Source: an uncultured Agathobacter sp. (GTDB lineage Bacteria; Bacillota; Clostridia; Lachnospirales; Lachnospiraceae). From it: a DNA stretch of 64,000 nt. A model generated the notes under the pieces. The model searched no databases, was not told the DNA's origin, and worked only from the letters and a program-made list of their open reading frames with translations. Position numbers and translations under genes: made by a program. The DNA lies in contig CAKRNE010000007.1 of assembly GCA_934365945.1 (NCBI GenBank), forward strand, positions 1 through 64,000. Reading direction: 5' to 3'. This document shows, piece by piece, positions 37,321 through 46,461 of the stretch (the first letter of the stretch is position 1; each line of letters starts with the position of its first letter).

Positions 37321-38928
37321 CTAGTTTCTTCCAAACTCTGTAAGCACAAGTCCGTCATTTCTATCAAGTGTCATGCCGATGCTCCACTCATTGATAAACA
37401 GAAGAAGCGGATTGCCCTTCATGTCGACAACCTTCTTCATATCGCTTGTTCCGTTAATTGTATCTACATTGACCTCATCCTTGTTCTCAATCCATCTGAT
37501 ATGCTCATATGGCAGATTCTCAAGTCTGATCTGCACATTGTACTCATTTTCCAGTCTGAATTTAAGTACGTCAAACTGAAGCACGCCGACCACGCCGACT
37601 ATGATTTCTTCCATGCCGCCCTTGTACTCCTGGAACATCTGGATAGCACCCTCCTGCGCTATCTGTGTGACACCCTTTACAAACTGCTTTCTCTTCATGG
37701 AATCCACAAGTGATACCCTCGCAAAATGCTCAGGTGCAAATGTCGGAATACCCTCAAACTCAAATTTATCCTTTGCTGTTGTGAGTGTATCTCCGATAGA
37801 GTATACGCCCGGATCAAACACACCTATGATGTCTCCCGCATATGCCTTGTCCACTATTTTTCTCTCATCTGCCATCATCTGCTGTGGCTGTGAAAGCTTT
37901 AAGCTCTTGCCGCCCTGCACATGATATACCTCCATGCCGGCTGTAAACTGTCCTGAGCAGATTCGCATAAATGCTATTCTGTCCCTGTGGTTCTTGTTCA
38001 TATTGGCCTGAATCTTGAATACAAATGCTGAAAAATCCTCTGAAAACGGATCAATCATTCCAATATCGGATTGTCTGGCTGTCGGTGCATATGTCATCTT
38101 AAGGAAATGCTGTAAAAATGTCTCAACACCAAAGTTTGTGAGAGCCGAGCCGAAAAATACAGGTGAAAGCTCTCCCTTTGTAACAAGCTCCATATCAAAA
38201 TCGGCACTGGCGCCATCCAACAGCTCAATCTCATCCATGAGCTGGCTTTTAAATTCCTCTCCGATCTCATCGGAAAGAGCCGGATCATCTATATGGATGA
38301 TCTTCTCCGAGCCCTCCTTTGTTCCCTTTAAGGTGTCAGCAAAGGTCATGACCTCTTTACTGTTTCTGTCATACACACCCTTAAACTGCTTTCCCGAGCC
38401 TATCGGCCAGTTGATAGGACATGTCGCGATACCCAGCTCTTTTTCGATGTCATCGAGAAGCTCAAACGTATCGTTGGCATCACGGTCCATCTTGTTTATG
38501 AATGTAAAAATCGGGATATGTCTCATGACACAGACCTTAAAAAGCTTTCTGGTCTGTGCCTCAACACCCTTGCTCGCATCAATTACCATGACGGCCGAAT
38601 CGGCTGCCATGAGTGTACGGTATGTGTCCTCTGAGAAATCCTGGTGTCCCGGTGTATCAAGGATATTGATGCAATATCCGTCATAATTAAACTGTAACAC
38701 AGATGAAGTAACCGAAATACCTCTCTGCTTTTCTATCTCCATCCAGTCCGAAACAGCATGCTTTGCCGTAGCCTTTCCCTTTACTGAGCCGGCCTGGTTT
38801 ATTGCCCCTCCGTACAAAAGAAACTTCTCTGTCAGAGTAGTCTTTCCTGCATCCGGATGGGAAATTATTGCAAATGTTCTTCTTTTTTCTATTTCCTGTC
38901 TTAAGTTATCCACTGATATTTCCTCCAA
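37321..38928 (-). CDS. prfC: Peptide chain release factor 3
   Basis: GTPase that recycles RF1/RF2 from the ribosome. The 535 residues have the G1 motif SHPDAGKTTLTEK near residue 20, G3 DTPGHQDFSEDTYR, G4 NKMDRD and C-terminal RF3 domains. Monocistronic. It lies 63 bp after the spoIIIA operon with no obvious terminator between, so read-through from spoIIIAH is possible. Confidence 0.96.
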   Translation of the reverse strand: MEEISVDNLRQEIEKRRTFAIISHPDAGKTTLTEKFLLYGGAINQAGSVKGKATAKHAVSDWMEIEKQRGISVTSSVLQFNYDGYCINILDTPGHQDFSEDTYRTLMAADSAVMVIDASKGVEAQTRKLFKVCVMRHIPIFTFINKMDRDANDTFELLDDIEKELGIATCPINWPIGSGKQFKGVYDRNSKEVMTFADTLKGTKEGSEKIIHIDDPALSDEIGEEFKSQLMDEIELLDGASADFDMELVTKGELSPVFFGSALTNFGVETFLQHFLKMTYAPTARQSDIGMIDPFSEDFSAFVFKIQANMNKNHRDRIAFMRICSGQFTAGMEVYHVQGGKSLKLSQPQQMMADERKIVDKAYAGDIIGVFDPGVYSIGDTLTTAKDKFEFEGIPTFAPEHFARVSLVDSMKRKQFVKGVTQIAQEGAIQMFQEYKGGMEEIIVGVVGVLQFDVLKFRLENEYNVQIRLENLPYEHIRWIENKDEVNVDTINGTSDMKKVVDMKGNPLLLFINEWSIGMTLDRNDGLVLTEFGRN

Positions 38929-38991
38929 ACAAAATCAGAATATAGTATAGCTTAAAACGGTTTCTATTTCAAGATACTAAAAATTTATGTA

Positions 38992-39618
38992 TCAGTCCAT
39001 CGTAGATATGACGATATTTGATGCCCCTATATTGGTTTTGCGCTTGATAATGTCCTCTATCTGAGCCCTCTTTTCATCAGTCACATCCTCCTTTCCAACA
39101 ATCACATCACAGCAGTCATCACTGAGGCTTACCACCGCATTCTTAAAACCCTTTGCCTCCAGCATCATCTGGGCATCCTCCTCCATCTGTGCGTTTTCTG
39201 TCAGCTTCACCATGGCATCGACCGCACTCTTCTTCTCTGCCTCCGACACTCCTGCATCATCAATAATCTTCTGCAGGGCCTCCTTGTTCTTTGAGCGCAC
39301 CTGCTCGCGTCCCAGCTTCACCTGCGCTACACACTCCTCGCTCTCTGTTGATGCACTTGTCAGCACTGTCTCACCTGCATTTAATATCTCCTCTGTCGAG
39401 TCTGTCTCAAGTGCCACCTCATCCGATACCTGTGTATCCCCGCCTTCATCCGGCTCCTTTGTCTCCGCTTTTCCATTTACAGCTTCAATTTCGGTGGAAA
39501 GCACATCCCTTGCATTCATAAAGGTATCCCTGTTATCGTAGCTTATGTATCCGACCACTGCCAAAAGAAGTGCAAGTGTCGTAATAATTATCTGATTTTT
39601 ATGGCTGCCTTTCTTCAC
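38992..39618 (-). CDS. spoIIIAH: Stage III sporulation protein AH (SpoIIIAH)
   Basis: Mother-cell membrane protein whose extracellular ring-forming domain pairs with SpoIIQ across the intermembrane space. 208 residues: one membrane helix near the N-terminus (about 8-25), an acidic linker and the conserved YscJ/FliF-like domain (about 100-208). Last gene of the spoIIIA operon. Confidence 0.9.
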   Translation of the reverse strand: MKKGSHKNQIIITTLALLLAVVGYISYDNRDTFMNARDVLSTEIEAVNGKAETKEPDEGGDTQVSDEVALETDSTEEILNAGETVLTSASTESEECVAQVKLGREQVRSKNKEALQKIIDDAGVSEAEKKSAVDAMVKLTENAQMEEDAQMMLEAKGFKNAVVSLSDDCCDVIVGKEDVTDEKRAQIEDIIKRKTNIGASNIVISTMD

Positions 39619-39620
39619 TT

Positions 39621-40169
39621 TTATTCCTCCCTGGATATCATTTTTGCTATTTTTATTTTATGCATGGGCACATCAAATAATGCAGAAACCGCATTAGAAA
39701 TATCGTTGTTTATCTGCGGGCTTCCTCCTCCCTGCGCAACGACAAGCACTCCCGAAACAGTCGGTTTGTCCGTGCTTGTGACATAAGGTACGCTAGCATC
39801 CTCATCATCGTATATGACTGTTGTTTTTTCAACGCTCTCCGTGGTCTCCTTAGTATCCTTATCCACTATCCTTGTGCCGTCGTCTGACAGCGTAATCATC
39901 ACAGATACCTCGCCCACACCGTCCATCCTCTCAAGAATACTCTCAAGCTTTTTTTCAAGCAGCTTCTCATATTCTTCATCATCATAGGTGCTTTCACTTA
40001 CAGACTTTCCTTTAGCCTTATCTTGTGAATCACTACCGGTCTTTTTATCCTCTTTTACCGGAAGCACTACAATAAGAAGCAGCACTCCAACAAGCAAAAT
40101 CACTATGTAGTCAGTTTTCTTCAGCTTCAAAAGCCGTGAACAAATCTGTTGCATCCGCGTCATATTCAT
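39621..40169 (-). CDS. spoIIIAG: Stage III sporulation protein AG (SpoIIIAG)
   Basis: Forms a ring of the mother cell-to-forespore feeding channel. 182 residues: an N-terminal membrane helix (about 21-40) and a periplasmic-side ring domain with YEKLLEKKLESILERMDGVGEVSVMITL, the family hallmark. The frame overlaps spoIIIAF by 59 bp; internal ATG codons at 40163 and 40154 are possible starts and still overlap. Two bases separate it from spoIIIAH. Confidence 0.88.
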   Translation of the reverse strand: MNMTRMQQICSRLLKLKKTDYIVILLVGVLLLIVVLPVKEDKKTGSDSQDKAKGKSVSESTYDDEEYEKLLEKKLESILERMDGVGEVSVMITLSDDGTRIVDKDTKETTESVEKTTVIYDDEDASVPYVTSTDKPTVSGVLVVAQGGGSPQINNDISNAVSALFDVPMHKIKIAKMISREE

Positions 40170-40362
40170 ACGAAATCCCCTCTATTTTCTTTGTAAGCTC
40201 AGCAAATCTCAAGTCATATTCATACCCTGCTGCAAGAGGCTTTAGGATAATGACCGCCAAAAATACCCCAAGCATAAACCTAAAATACCTCCTGTACTGC
40301 TCCTTTGGCGCAAGATATGTCATTACCATGAAAAAAAGTGCCAGATACAGATAACCCTTCAT
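40111..40362 (-). CDS. spoIIIAF: Short stage III sporulation protein AF (SpoIIIAF)
   Basis: 83 residues with two membrane segments (about 3-18 and 28-45) and a short tail. Bacillus SpoIIIAF is about 200 residues with a C-terminal ring-type domain; that domain is absent here and the gene ends inside the start of spoIIIAG. Assignment rests on position and the N-terminal pattern YLAPKEQYRRYFRF...LGVFLAVIILKPL. Either a naturally minimal form or a deletion. Confidence 0.75.
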   Translation of the reverse strand: MKGYLYLALFFMVMTYLAPKEQYRRYFRFMLGVFLAVIILKPLAAGYEYDLRFAELTKKIEGISYEYDADATDLFTAFEAEEN

Positions 40363-40368
40363 TCCTTA

Positions 40369-41547
40369 TCAACCTCCAATAAAGCTTGTGGATGCACATA
40401 CTATCGCAATCACGATAAAAAATAATATAGATGCATCCCTTATCACGATGTAATACAGATTTCCTGCCCTCGCAACAGCTTCTATCCCCTCCACAATCCT
40501 GTTGTCAGAAACTGGCTGCAGTGCTGCTGAAAGCAGTCTGTACATCAAAGAAAAAACAAGCGTTTTTACAAGCGGCGTCAGTACTATGAAAAAGAGCACG
40601 ATAATTGCCGCCATCCCAACGCTGTTTTTTATGAGCATCGCACAGCCAAGCAGGATTTCGCCTGCGCCCTGCCCAAGCCTCCCCACACCGGGTATCGCCT
40701 GAAAGCTTTTTAAGATAAGACTTTCCGATATTTTGTCCTTTGCGGGAGCAATCATGGCCTGGACTATTCCTATTCCTGCCACTATCTTTATGGATGCCTT
40801 CATTATTTTTGTGATTGCTGCTTCAATAAACTCTGCAAGCTTTTCAAGCTTCTTTTCACTTGATACATGATTGAGCACCTCAAGCACCAGAAACAGATGG
40901 ATTCCCGGAATGAGCACCAGCTTTATGAGCCACTCCACCACATAAATAAGTACAAATGCAAGCATGTAAAAGCCCGATGCCGAAAAGCCTTTTCCGGACG
41001 CAAGAAGCACTGTCGCATATGCCGGAACCAGCGCTGTAAGATAGGTCAAAAGCACATCAATACAGCCCTTTGCCACGTCAGACAGCACGAAAAAGGATGC
41101 CATAAGCATCGATATAACCGACGCATACATGAACAGGAAGCTTACATTGTATACATAATCCTGCCTCCAGAAAATAAGCCTTGAAAACACCATAAAAAGT
41201 ATCGTGTAGCACAGCACATTTATAACAACAGGCTTCACTGCCGCTATCTCGTAAAAGAAAAGCTCGTAAATATACTCACAGATTTTTTCGCCTGCCTTTT
41301 TGTCTTTATCTAAAAAAGCATCCACAATATCCGAAAACGATAGTCGCTCCGGCAGATAATCCTTTGAATATTTTTCCACGTCGGACATATCTATTTTTTC
41401 AAGCATTTGCTGCTCAATTGTATCTGTAATTTCGGTGTCCGACGCATACACAAACCCCTGTGGCAAAAATATCACAGCCAACATGACTATTATTAAAATA
41501 TATTTTTTACAAATCAAAGCAGCTCTCCAATCAGCTCTATCAGACAC
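40369..41547 (-). CDS. spoIIIAE: Stage III sporulation protein AE (SpoIIIAE)
   Basis: Polytopic membrane component of the SpoIIIA-SpoIIQ channel. 392 residues: an N-terminal signal-like helix, then about seven membrane segments, with GIGIVQAMIAPAKD and IPGVGRLGQGAGEILLG as recognisable conserved blocks. Six bases before spoIIIAF. Confidence 0.9.
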   Translation of the reverse strand: MSDRADWRAALICKKYILIIVMLAVIFLPQGFVYASDTEITDTIEQQMLEKIDMSDVEKYSKDYLPERLSFSDIVDAFLDKDKKAGEKICEYIYELFFYEIAAVKPVVINVLCYTILFMVFSRLIFWRQDYVYNVSFLFMYASVISMLMASFFVLSDVAKGCIDVLLTYLTALVPAYATVLLASGKGFSASGFYMLAFVLIYVVEWLIKLVLIPGIHLFLVLEVLNHVSSEKKLEKLAEFIEAAITKIMKASIKIVAGIGIVQAMIAPAKDKISESLILKSFQAIPGVGRLGQGAGEILLGCAMLIKNSVGMAAIIVLFFIVLTPLVKTLVFSLMYRLLSAALQPVSDNRIVEGIEAVARAGNLYYIVIRDASILFFIVIAIVCASTSFIGG

Positions 41548-41891
41548 GACATCACAGGAATTGACATCACAACAATCGCCCCCTTTGCAAAAAACTCTAT
41601 CTGCGATGCAATCGCACTATGGCCGCAATCCTTACAGATTGAGGATGAAAACTCCGCAACATATGCAATCCCAAGCATCTTTATCATAGTGACAAAAAAT
41701 GCCGAATCCACAGGAAGCTTTGAAAGAAGCCCTTTAAAAAACTCAATTGTTGCGCCAAGCCGCTCCAATGCAAAAGCAAAAATTATCGTACCGCAGGCCA
41801 CTGAAAGAAGCATGGACAGCTCAGGTCTGTCACGCTTTAAAAGCACTGCAAAAAACACCGCCGCAATTCCTATTATCCCAATCTTCAACAT
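41514..41891 (-). CDS. spoIIIAD: Stage III sporulation protein AD (SpoIIIAD)
   Basis: 125-residue protein with three to four membrane helices. The ATG at 41891 immediately follows the spoIIIAC stop, with one base between, and gives the family's usual length; the frame is open further upstream (to 41933), but that would overlap spoIIIAC. Its end overlaps spoIIIAE by 34 bp. Confidence 0.87.
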   Translation of the reverse strand: MLKIGIIGIAAVFFAVLLKRDRPELSMLLSVACGTIIFAFALERLGATIEFFKGLLSKLPVDSAFFVTMIKMLGIAYVAEFSSSICKDCGHSAIASQIEFFAKGAIVVMSIPVMSCLIELIGELL

Positions 41892-41892
41892 A

Positions 41893-42093
41893 TTACAAAG
41901 AAAACATATCCTGCATTGTCTTAAACAGCTCACTTATATATGGCACAATCCAGAACAATACAATCACAAGTCCGGCCAGACTAAGCAGGAAAGTCATTTC
42001 CTCCCTTCCGCTGTGTTTTAAGACCTGTCCAAGCACTGTAATCACTATTCCAAGTGCCGCTATCTTAAAAATAATCGAAATCTCCATCATCAA
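41893..42093 (-). CDS. spoIIIAC: Stage III sporulation protein AC (SpoIIIAC)
   Basis: 66-residue protein with two membrane helices and the family pattern IFKIAALGIVITVLGQVLKHSGREE. Coupled to spoIIIAD. Confidence 0.9.
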   Translation of the reverse strand: MMMEISIIFKIAALGIVITVLGQVLKHSGREEMTFLLSLAGLVIVLFWIVPYISELFKTMQDMFSL

Positions 42094-42154
42094 GTCCTTT
42101 CATCTCATACAACAGTATGTTTAATCTGATTACCACTTTTTTATACAAGCATTT

Positions 42155-42670
42155 TTATATAAGCATGATTGATATCATAATCCCTCCCAAAATCCCCACC
42201 GGACAAATCACCTTCATTTTTTCAATATACTCTTTCCTGTAAAAATCTATCTGTTTATGTATGTCCAAAGCGCATTCCTTAAGCCGTTGCTCCATCGCGG
42301 CTGCATTTTTTTCAAAGAATGCGCCTCCCATTTCAACTATCGTTTTCTTCACCTTCTCATCCGATATCCTGCCGCAAAGCACATCCTCCCACACAGCCCT
42401 CCAGCCCTCCTCTCCGCTTCTACAGCTTCTGTTTGAAAGTACCTCTCCCATTCTTTTGCAACCCTCATTAAACACCTCGCTCTTTCCTCTTATGCTGCAA
42501 AAAAACTGTGGTGCCTTCATTCTTTCTCCTGCCAGATAAAATGCCCCCTTTTCAAGCAAAAGCATGAAATCATACAGCATCGCTATATCTGCCTTTTTTC
42601 TTTTGCTGTAATCGTTTATCAGCCCCGATACTGCAAACAGTACTATACAAAAGCCTGTAAGCTTCATCAT
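42155..42670 (-). CDS. spoIIIAB: Stage III sporulation protein AB (SpoIIIAB)
   Basis: 171 residues: N-terminal helix, a soluble helical domain distantly like T2SS GspF, and a C-terminal helix (GILGGIMISIMLI). The length equals the Bacillus protein. Its 5' end overlaps the 3' end of spoIIIAA by about 100 bp in a different frame; both reading frames look genuine. Confidence 0.87.
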   Translation of the reverse strand: MMKLTGFCIVLFAVSGLINDYSKRKKADIAMLYDFMLLLEKGAFYLAGERMKAPQFFCSIRGKSEVFNEGCKRMGEVLSNRSCRSGEEGWRAVWEDVLCGRISDEKVKKTIVEMGGAFFEKNAAAMEQRLKECALDIHKQIDFYRKEYIEKMKVICPVGILGGIMISIMLI

Positions 42671-43511
42671 AAATGCTATAGCGTCTCACCCCTTTTTCGT
42701 CATGGTCTATAAACACAAACCGTTCTATTGCATGTGGCAGCATTTTTCTTCGCAGATCCTCTGCATTGGTGCCATGTACGCTGCCAAGTATCCTTATTCC
42801 ACAGCTCACGAGCTGATTTAGTGCCTCGATATCACCTTCTCCTCCCAGCTCATCCACCGCAATCACATCCGGAGACATAGAGCGCAAAAGCATCCTCATG
42901 CCAAGTGACTTCGGACAGTTATCCAGCACATCACTGGATTTTCCTACATCATTTTGAGCCACTCCCCTGTAGCACGCCGCTATCTCCGAGCGCTCATCCA
43001 CCACCGACACCTTAAGAGCGTTTTTTCCGTCACAGCCGTCTGAAAGTATCCTGATGCAGTCTCTTAAAAATGTTGTTTTTCCTTCTCCCGGCCGCGATAC
43101 CACCAATGTATTGTAAATGCTGTTTTCATCCCTGATATAAGGCATCAGTGGCATTGCAACACCCTTTATCTGATGGGCAATTCTGATATTTAAGGATGCT
43201 ATCTCACTGACTGCTGTAACCTTTCCTCCATCGCAGCCCATCTGTCCCGCAATTCCCACACGATGTCCTCCCTCCACCGTAAAATAGCCTGCAGCAAGCT
43301 GCGGCGCTATCGCGTGGATTGAATATCCGCTCAGATAGTTTATCATCTCCTCTATATCGCTTTGTAAGATATTCACTCCTGTTCTATAGCCTCCCGCAAA
43401 CCTATACTGCACCGGCTTTCCCACGCGCACCCTGATTTCCTCCAGACCACGCGGCATGTACTCTTCTGCCTCAGACCTCATCTTTTGTGGCAGGTAATCA
43501 ATTATATCCAT
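42570..43511 (-). CDS. spoIIIAA: Stage III sporulation ATPase SpoIIIAA
   Basis: AAA/RecA-fold ATPase required for sigma-G activity in the engulfed forespore. The P-loop is SRPGEGKTTFLRD (about residues 139-151) and a DVIAVDELGGEGD Walker B follows. The frame is open to 43532, but AGGGGTG five bases before the ATG at 43511 marks that as the start. Palindromic element C begins only 26 bp upstream of this ATG, so the operon's sigma-E promoter must lie within or beyond it. Confidence 0.92.
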   Translation of the reverse strand: MDIIDYLPQKMRSEAEEYMPRGLEEIRVRVGKPVQYRFAGGYRTGVNILQSDIEEMINYLSGYSIHAIAPQLAAGYFTVEGGHRVGIAGQMGCDGGKVTAVSEIASLNIRIAHQIKGVAMPLMPYIRDENSIYNTLVVSRPGEGKTTFLRDCIRILSDGCDGKNALKVSVVDERSEIAACYRGVAQNDVGKSSDVLDNCPKSLGMRMLLRSMSPDVIAVDELGGEGDIEALNQLVSCGIRILGSVHGTNAEDLRRKMLPHAIERFVFIDHDEKGVRRYSIYDEAYRLLYSTVCSIGADKRLQQKKKGRYSDAV

Positions 43512-43537
43512 ATTTTCACCCCTTATCGCCACTTCCG

Positions 43538-43805
43538 TGGCAGGTCGGGATGGCGCGCACGCGTGTGGCTGCAGTGTCGCAGAAGCTACGCTGCGCTATT
43601 AAGAGTCTGTATAAATTATGCGGTAGCTCTTCTATGCCCGACGAAACCGTCGATACTCGCCGTCCGGGCTCGATATCTCCTTGCCTCGGCGTCCATGCCT
43701 CGGCATTTCTGTGCTTCAAAGCATAATTCAACAGACTCTAAACAGCTCCGCTATGCGCTTCTGCGACACTGCAGCCACACGCGTGCGCCCCATCCCGACC
43801 TGCCA
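43538..43805 (+). repeat. Palindromic repeat element, copy C
   Basis: 268 bp with 48-bp arms (43538-43585, 43758-43805) pairing with one mismatch. It has the same interior as copy A: GCTACGCT loop side, AGAGTCTGTATAAATTATG stem paired with CATAATTCAACAGACTCT, GACGAAACCGTCG (43640-43652), a GATA/TATC stem and a GCC-rich hairpin with loop GTCCAT. The P2 stem shows AGTCTGT/ACAGACT where A and B have ATACTGT/ACAGTAT, a compensated change. Lies between the argS terminator and spoIIIAA. Confidence 0.8.
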
Positions 43806-43825
43806 TCTGCAATTATATAAATAAA

Positions 43826-43865
43826 ATAGGACATAGACGATTCTGATAAATCATCTATGTCCTAT
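43826..43865 (-). terminator. Terminator after argS
   Basis: Perfect 12-bp stem (ATAGGACATAGA 43826-43837, TCTATGTCCTAT 43854-43865) with further pairing inside. On the minus strand TTTATTTATATAA follows. Element C starts 20 bp further on. Confidence 0.85.
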
Positions 43866-43911
43866 TTATATTACATGTCCAATTATTTTAGAACATGAAA
43901 ATTAATATTTT

Positions 43912-45705
43912 CTACATCCTGTCAGGAGCTGAGAATCCAAGCATATCGATGCAGGCCTCAAGTATCTCCTTTGTGAGCACAAGAAGTGAAATATATGACT
44001 TCTTAAGCTCCTCATTCTCCTCGGAAAGAATCTTTGTGTCATGGTAGAAGCCGTTGAATGCATTGGCAAGCTCGTAGATGTATGCACATATCTTGTGTGG
44101 TGCAGACTCCTCGTATGCATTTTCAATTGTAGCATTAAACTTTGCCAGAGAGAGCATAAGATTCTTCTGTCCTGCATTGACTGCCGGCATGATTGCATCA
44201 TTCAGTGCGCTGATGTCGCCGCCCTTTGCCTCATACTTTGAGAGAATTGACTTGATACGCACGATGGTGTAAAGGATGTATGGTCCTGTGTTGCCCTCGA
44301 AGGATGTAAATCTGTCGATATCAAAGACATAATCCTTGCTCGCCTGATTTGACAAATCACCATACTTGACTGCTGCAAGCGCTACAGTTTTGGCTGTCTG
44401 CTTTGCCTCTGCCTCGTCAATGTTTAAATTCTCTTTTTCCTTCTGGTTTTCCTTAATCTTATTGAGCATCTCATCGTCAATTTCCTTGAGGAGATACTCA
44501 AGACGCATTACTCCGCCGTCTCTTGTCTTGAAAGGCTTGCCGTCCTTGCCGTTCATGGTTCCAAAGCCGATATGTACAAGCTCTGTGGTGTCAGGTACGA
44601 TGCCTGTCTTTCTTGCGCAGCGGAATACCTGGATAAAGTGCATTGACTGACGTGCGTCTGCCAGATAAATCACACGGTCAGGATTGTTCTCCTTCATACG
44701 CATAACAAGTGTTGCGAGGTCTGTAGTGCTGTAAAGTGAAGCTCCGTCAGACTTTAGGATGATACATGGCGGAATCTCCTTTGCATCTGTGTCCTCCTTT
44801 ACATCTACAACCAAAGCGCCCTCACTCATATGAGCAAAGCCCTTTTCCTTCATCATTTCAACCATCTCAGGTACGTATGGCTGTGCATCCGACTCGCCCT
44901 TCCACAGTTCAAAATGAACGTTCAGATTCTCATAATTTCTCTTAAGGTCTGTTACAGAGACATTCATGATGTGTGAAAGCAGTGCCTGATAACCTCTCCT
45001 GCCTCCCTGAAGCTCCTTTGTGGCAAGAAGTGCTGCTTCCTTGAAGCTCTCATCTTCTTTTGACTTGCCACTGGCTGTCGGATAGATGTCCTCAAGCTCT
45101 GATATGGTAAACGGTGCCTCCTTCGGGTACTCTCCTGTATAGCTCTCATCAAAATAAACTAAGTCAGGCTTTCTCTCGCGAAGCTCTGTGATGATAAGTC
45201 CCATCTGAAGTCCCCAGTCACCAAGATGCACATCACCAATCACATTGTGTCCCATGAACTTTGCGATACGCTTTACGCTCTCTCCGATTACTGCTGAGCG
45301 AAGGTGTCCTACATGAAGAGGCTTTGCCACGTTTGGTCCGCCGTAATCCACTACTATAGTGAGTGGATTTTTAGCCTTCTCCAAGCCGTATCTGCCCTCA
45401 TCATCCTTCATCTCGTTCATATATTTTGCCAGAAAAGCGGTATCCATTTTGATATTAAGAAATCCCGGCTTTACTGATTCTACTGACTCAAACATCTCAT
45501 CTGACTCAAGGAGCGCTGCTACCTTGTCTGAGATCATAAATGGTGCACACTTATATTCTTTTGCTGCTGCCATTGCTCCGTTGCACTGGAACTCACAAAG
45601 ATCCGGTCTGTTTGAAAGTGTAACCTTTCCGTACTTCTCATCATATCCAGCACTGACGAATGCCTTTGTCACTTCCTCTGATATCAAATTAATCAGTTTT
45701 TTCAT
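43912..45705 (-). CDS. argS: Arginyl-tRNA synthetase
   Basis: Class I synthetase charging tRNA-Arg. The 597 residues show the N-terminal Arg-tRNA additional domain (about 1-85), the HIGH-type motif HVGHLRSAVIGE near residue 132, FKTRDGGVMRLEYLL in place of a canonical KMSKS and a C-terminal DALR anticodon-binding domain. Monocistronic; no T-box leader was seen. Confidence 0.95.
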   Translation of the reverse strand: MKKLINLISEEVTKAFVSAGYDEKYGKVTLSNRPDLCEFQCNGAMAAAKEYKCAPFMISDKVAALLESDEMFESVESVKPGFLNIKMDTAFLAKYMNEMKDDEGRYGLEKAKNPLTIVVDYGGPNVAKPLHVGHLRSAVIGESVKRIAKFMGHNVIGDVHLGDWGLQMGLIITELRERKPDLVYFDESYTGEYPKEAPFTISELEDIYPTASGKSKEDESFKEAALLATKELQGGRRGYQALLSHIMNVSVTDLKRNYENLNVHFELWKGESDAQPYVPEMVEMMKEKGFAHMSEGALVVDVKEDTDAKEIPPCIILKSDGASLYSTTDLATLVMRMKENNPDRVIYLADARQSMHFIQVFRCARKTGIVPDTTELVHIGFGTMNGKDGKPFKTRDGGVMRLEYLLKEIDDEMLNKIKENQKEKENLNIDEAEAKQTAKTVALAAVKYGDLSNQASKDYVFDIDRFTSFEGNTGPYILYTIVRIKSILSKYEAKGGDISALNDAIMPAVNAGQKNLMLSLAKFNATIENAYEESAPHKICAYIYELANAFNGFYHDTKILSEENEELKKSYISLLVLTKEILEACIDMLGFSAPDRM

Positions 45706-45896
45706 TGTATTCCTCCTGATATATAGCTGTTTTGCGTCAAACAGCGAATATACTTATATTAGCACACAAATGAATTGCTTTCAATATCAACCGTCATTTT
45801 TGCCTGCGGATTAAACAGATAAGATGTAACGTAAACTTGCATTTACACCCCTAAAGGAGTATGCTTGCATATGAAAAATTAAAGGAGGTCTTATCA

Positions 45897-46439
45897 ATGA
45901 AGATAAAAACCAAACAAATAACTGTTACTGCAATTATGCTTGCAATCTGTCTTGTCAGCCAGTTCTTTAAGAACTTAAGCGTATACATCACAGGACCGGT
46001 CATCAATGCAGCTTTAATACTTACCGTGCTCTATGCCGGAATGGCATGCGGCATTATCCTAAGCATTATCACACCTGTCACATCATTTTTCATCACAGGA
46101 AGCCCTGTTATGGCAGCTATCCCTGCGATGTTTCCATGTATCATGATAGGAAATATCATTCTCGTGGTCTGTGTGGGACTGCTTCGCAAAAAATGCGGCA
46201 AAACTGCCGGTTTTCCTGTATCAATTGCTATAGGAGCCGTACTAAAAGCCGTTTTCATGGGAATAGCCATTGCTCTTATCATTCTCCCGGCATTTCTGCC
46301 AGCTCCGATGCACAAAATGCTGCCGGTTTTACAGCTTCAGTTTTCAGTGACTCAGCTTATCACCGCTGTTATCGGAGGTGTATACGCAGTCATAATTGCA
46401 GCTGGGCTTAAGAAAACTTCTTTAGCACAGACAGACTAG
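45897..46439 (+). CDS. ECF-type transporter substrate-binding (S) component, substrate unknown
   Basis: 180-residue membrane protein with five to six helices and the N-terminal basic/Ala pattern KTKQITVTAIMLAI typical of ECF S components, which capture vitamins or cofactors and dock onto shared EcfAAT modules. The AAAGGAGG site eight bases before the ATG at 45897 decides the start over an upstream in-frame ATG at 45861. No enzyme gene or riboswitch that I can recognise identifies the substrate. Confidence 0.75.
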   Translation: MKIKTKQITVTAIMLAICLVSQFFKNLSVYITGPVINAALILTVLYAGMACGIILSIITPVTSFFITGSPVMAAIPAMFPCIMIGNIILVVCVGLLRKKCGKTAGFPVSIAIGAVLKAVFMGIAIALIILPAFLPAPMHKMLPVLQLQFSVTQLITAVIGGVYAVIIAAGLKKTSLAQTD

Positions 46440-46461
46440 ATATTTAATCTAAAAGTGACAT

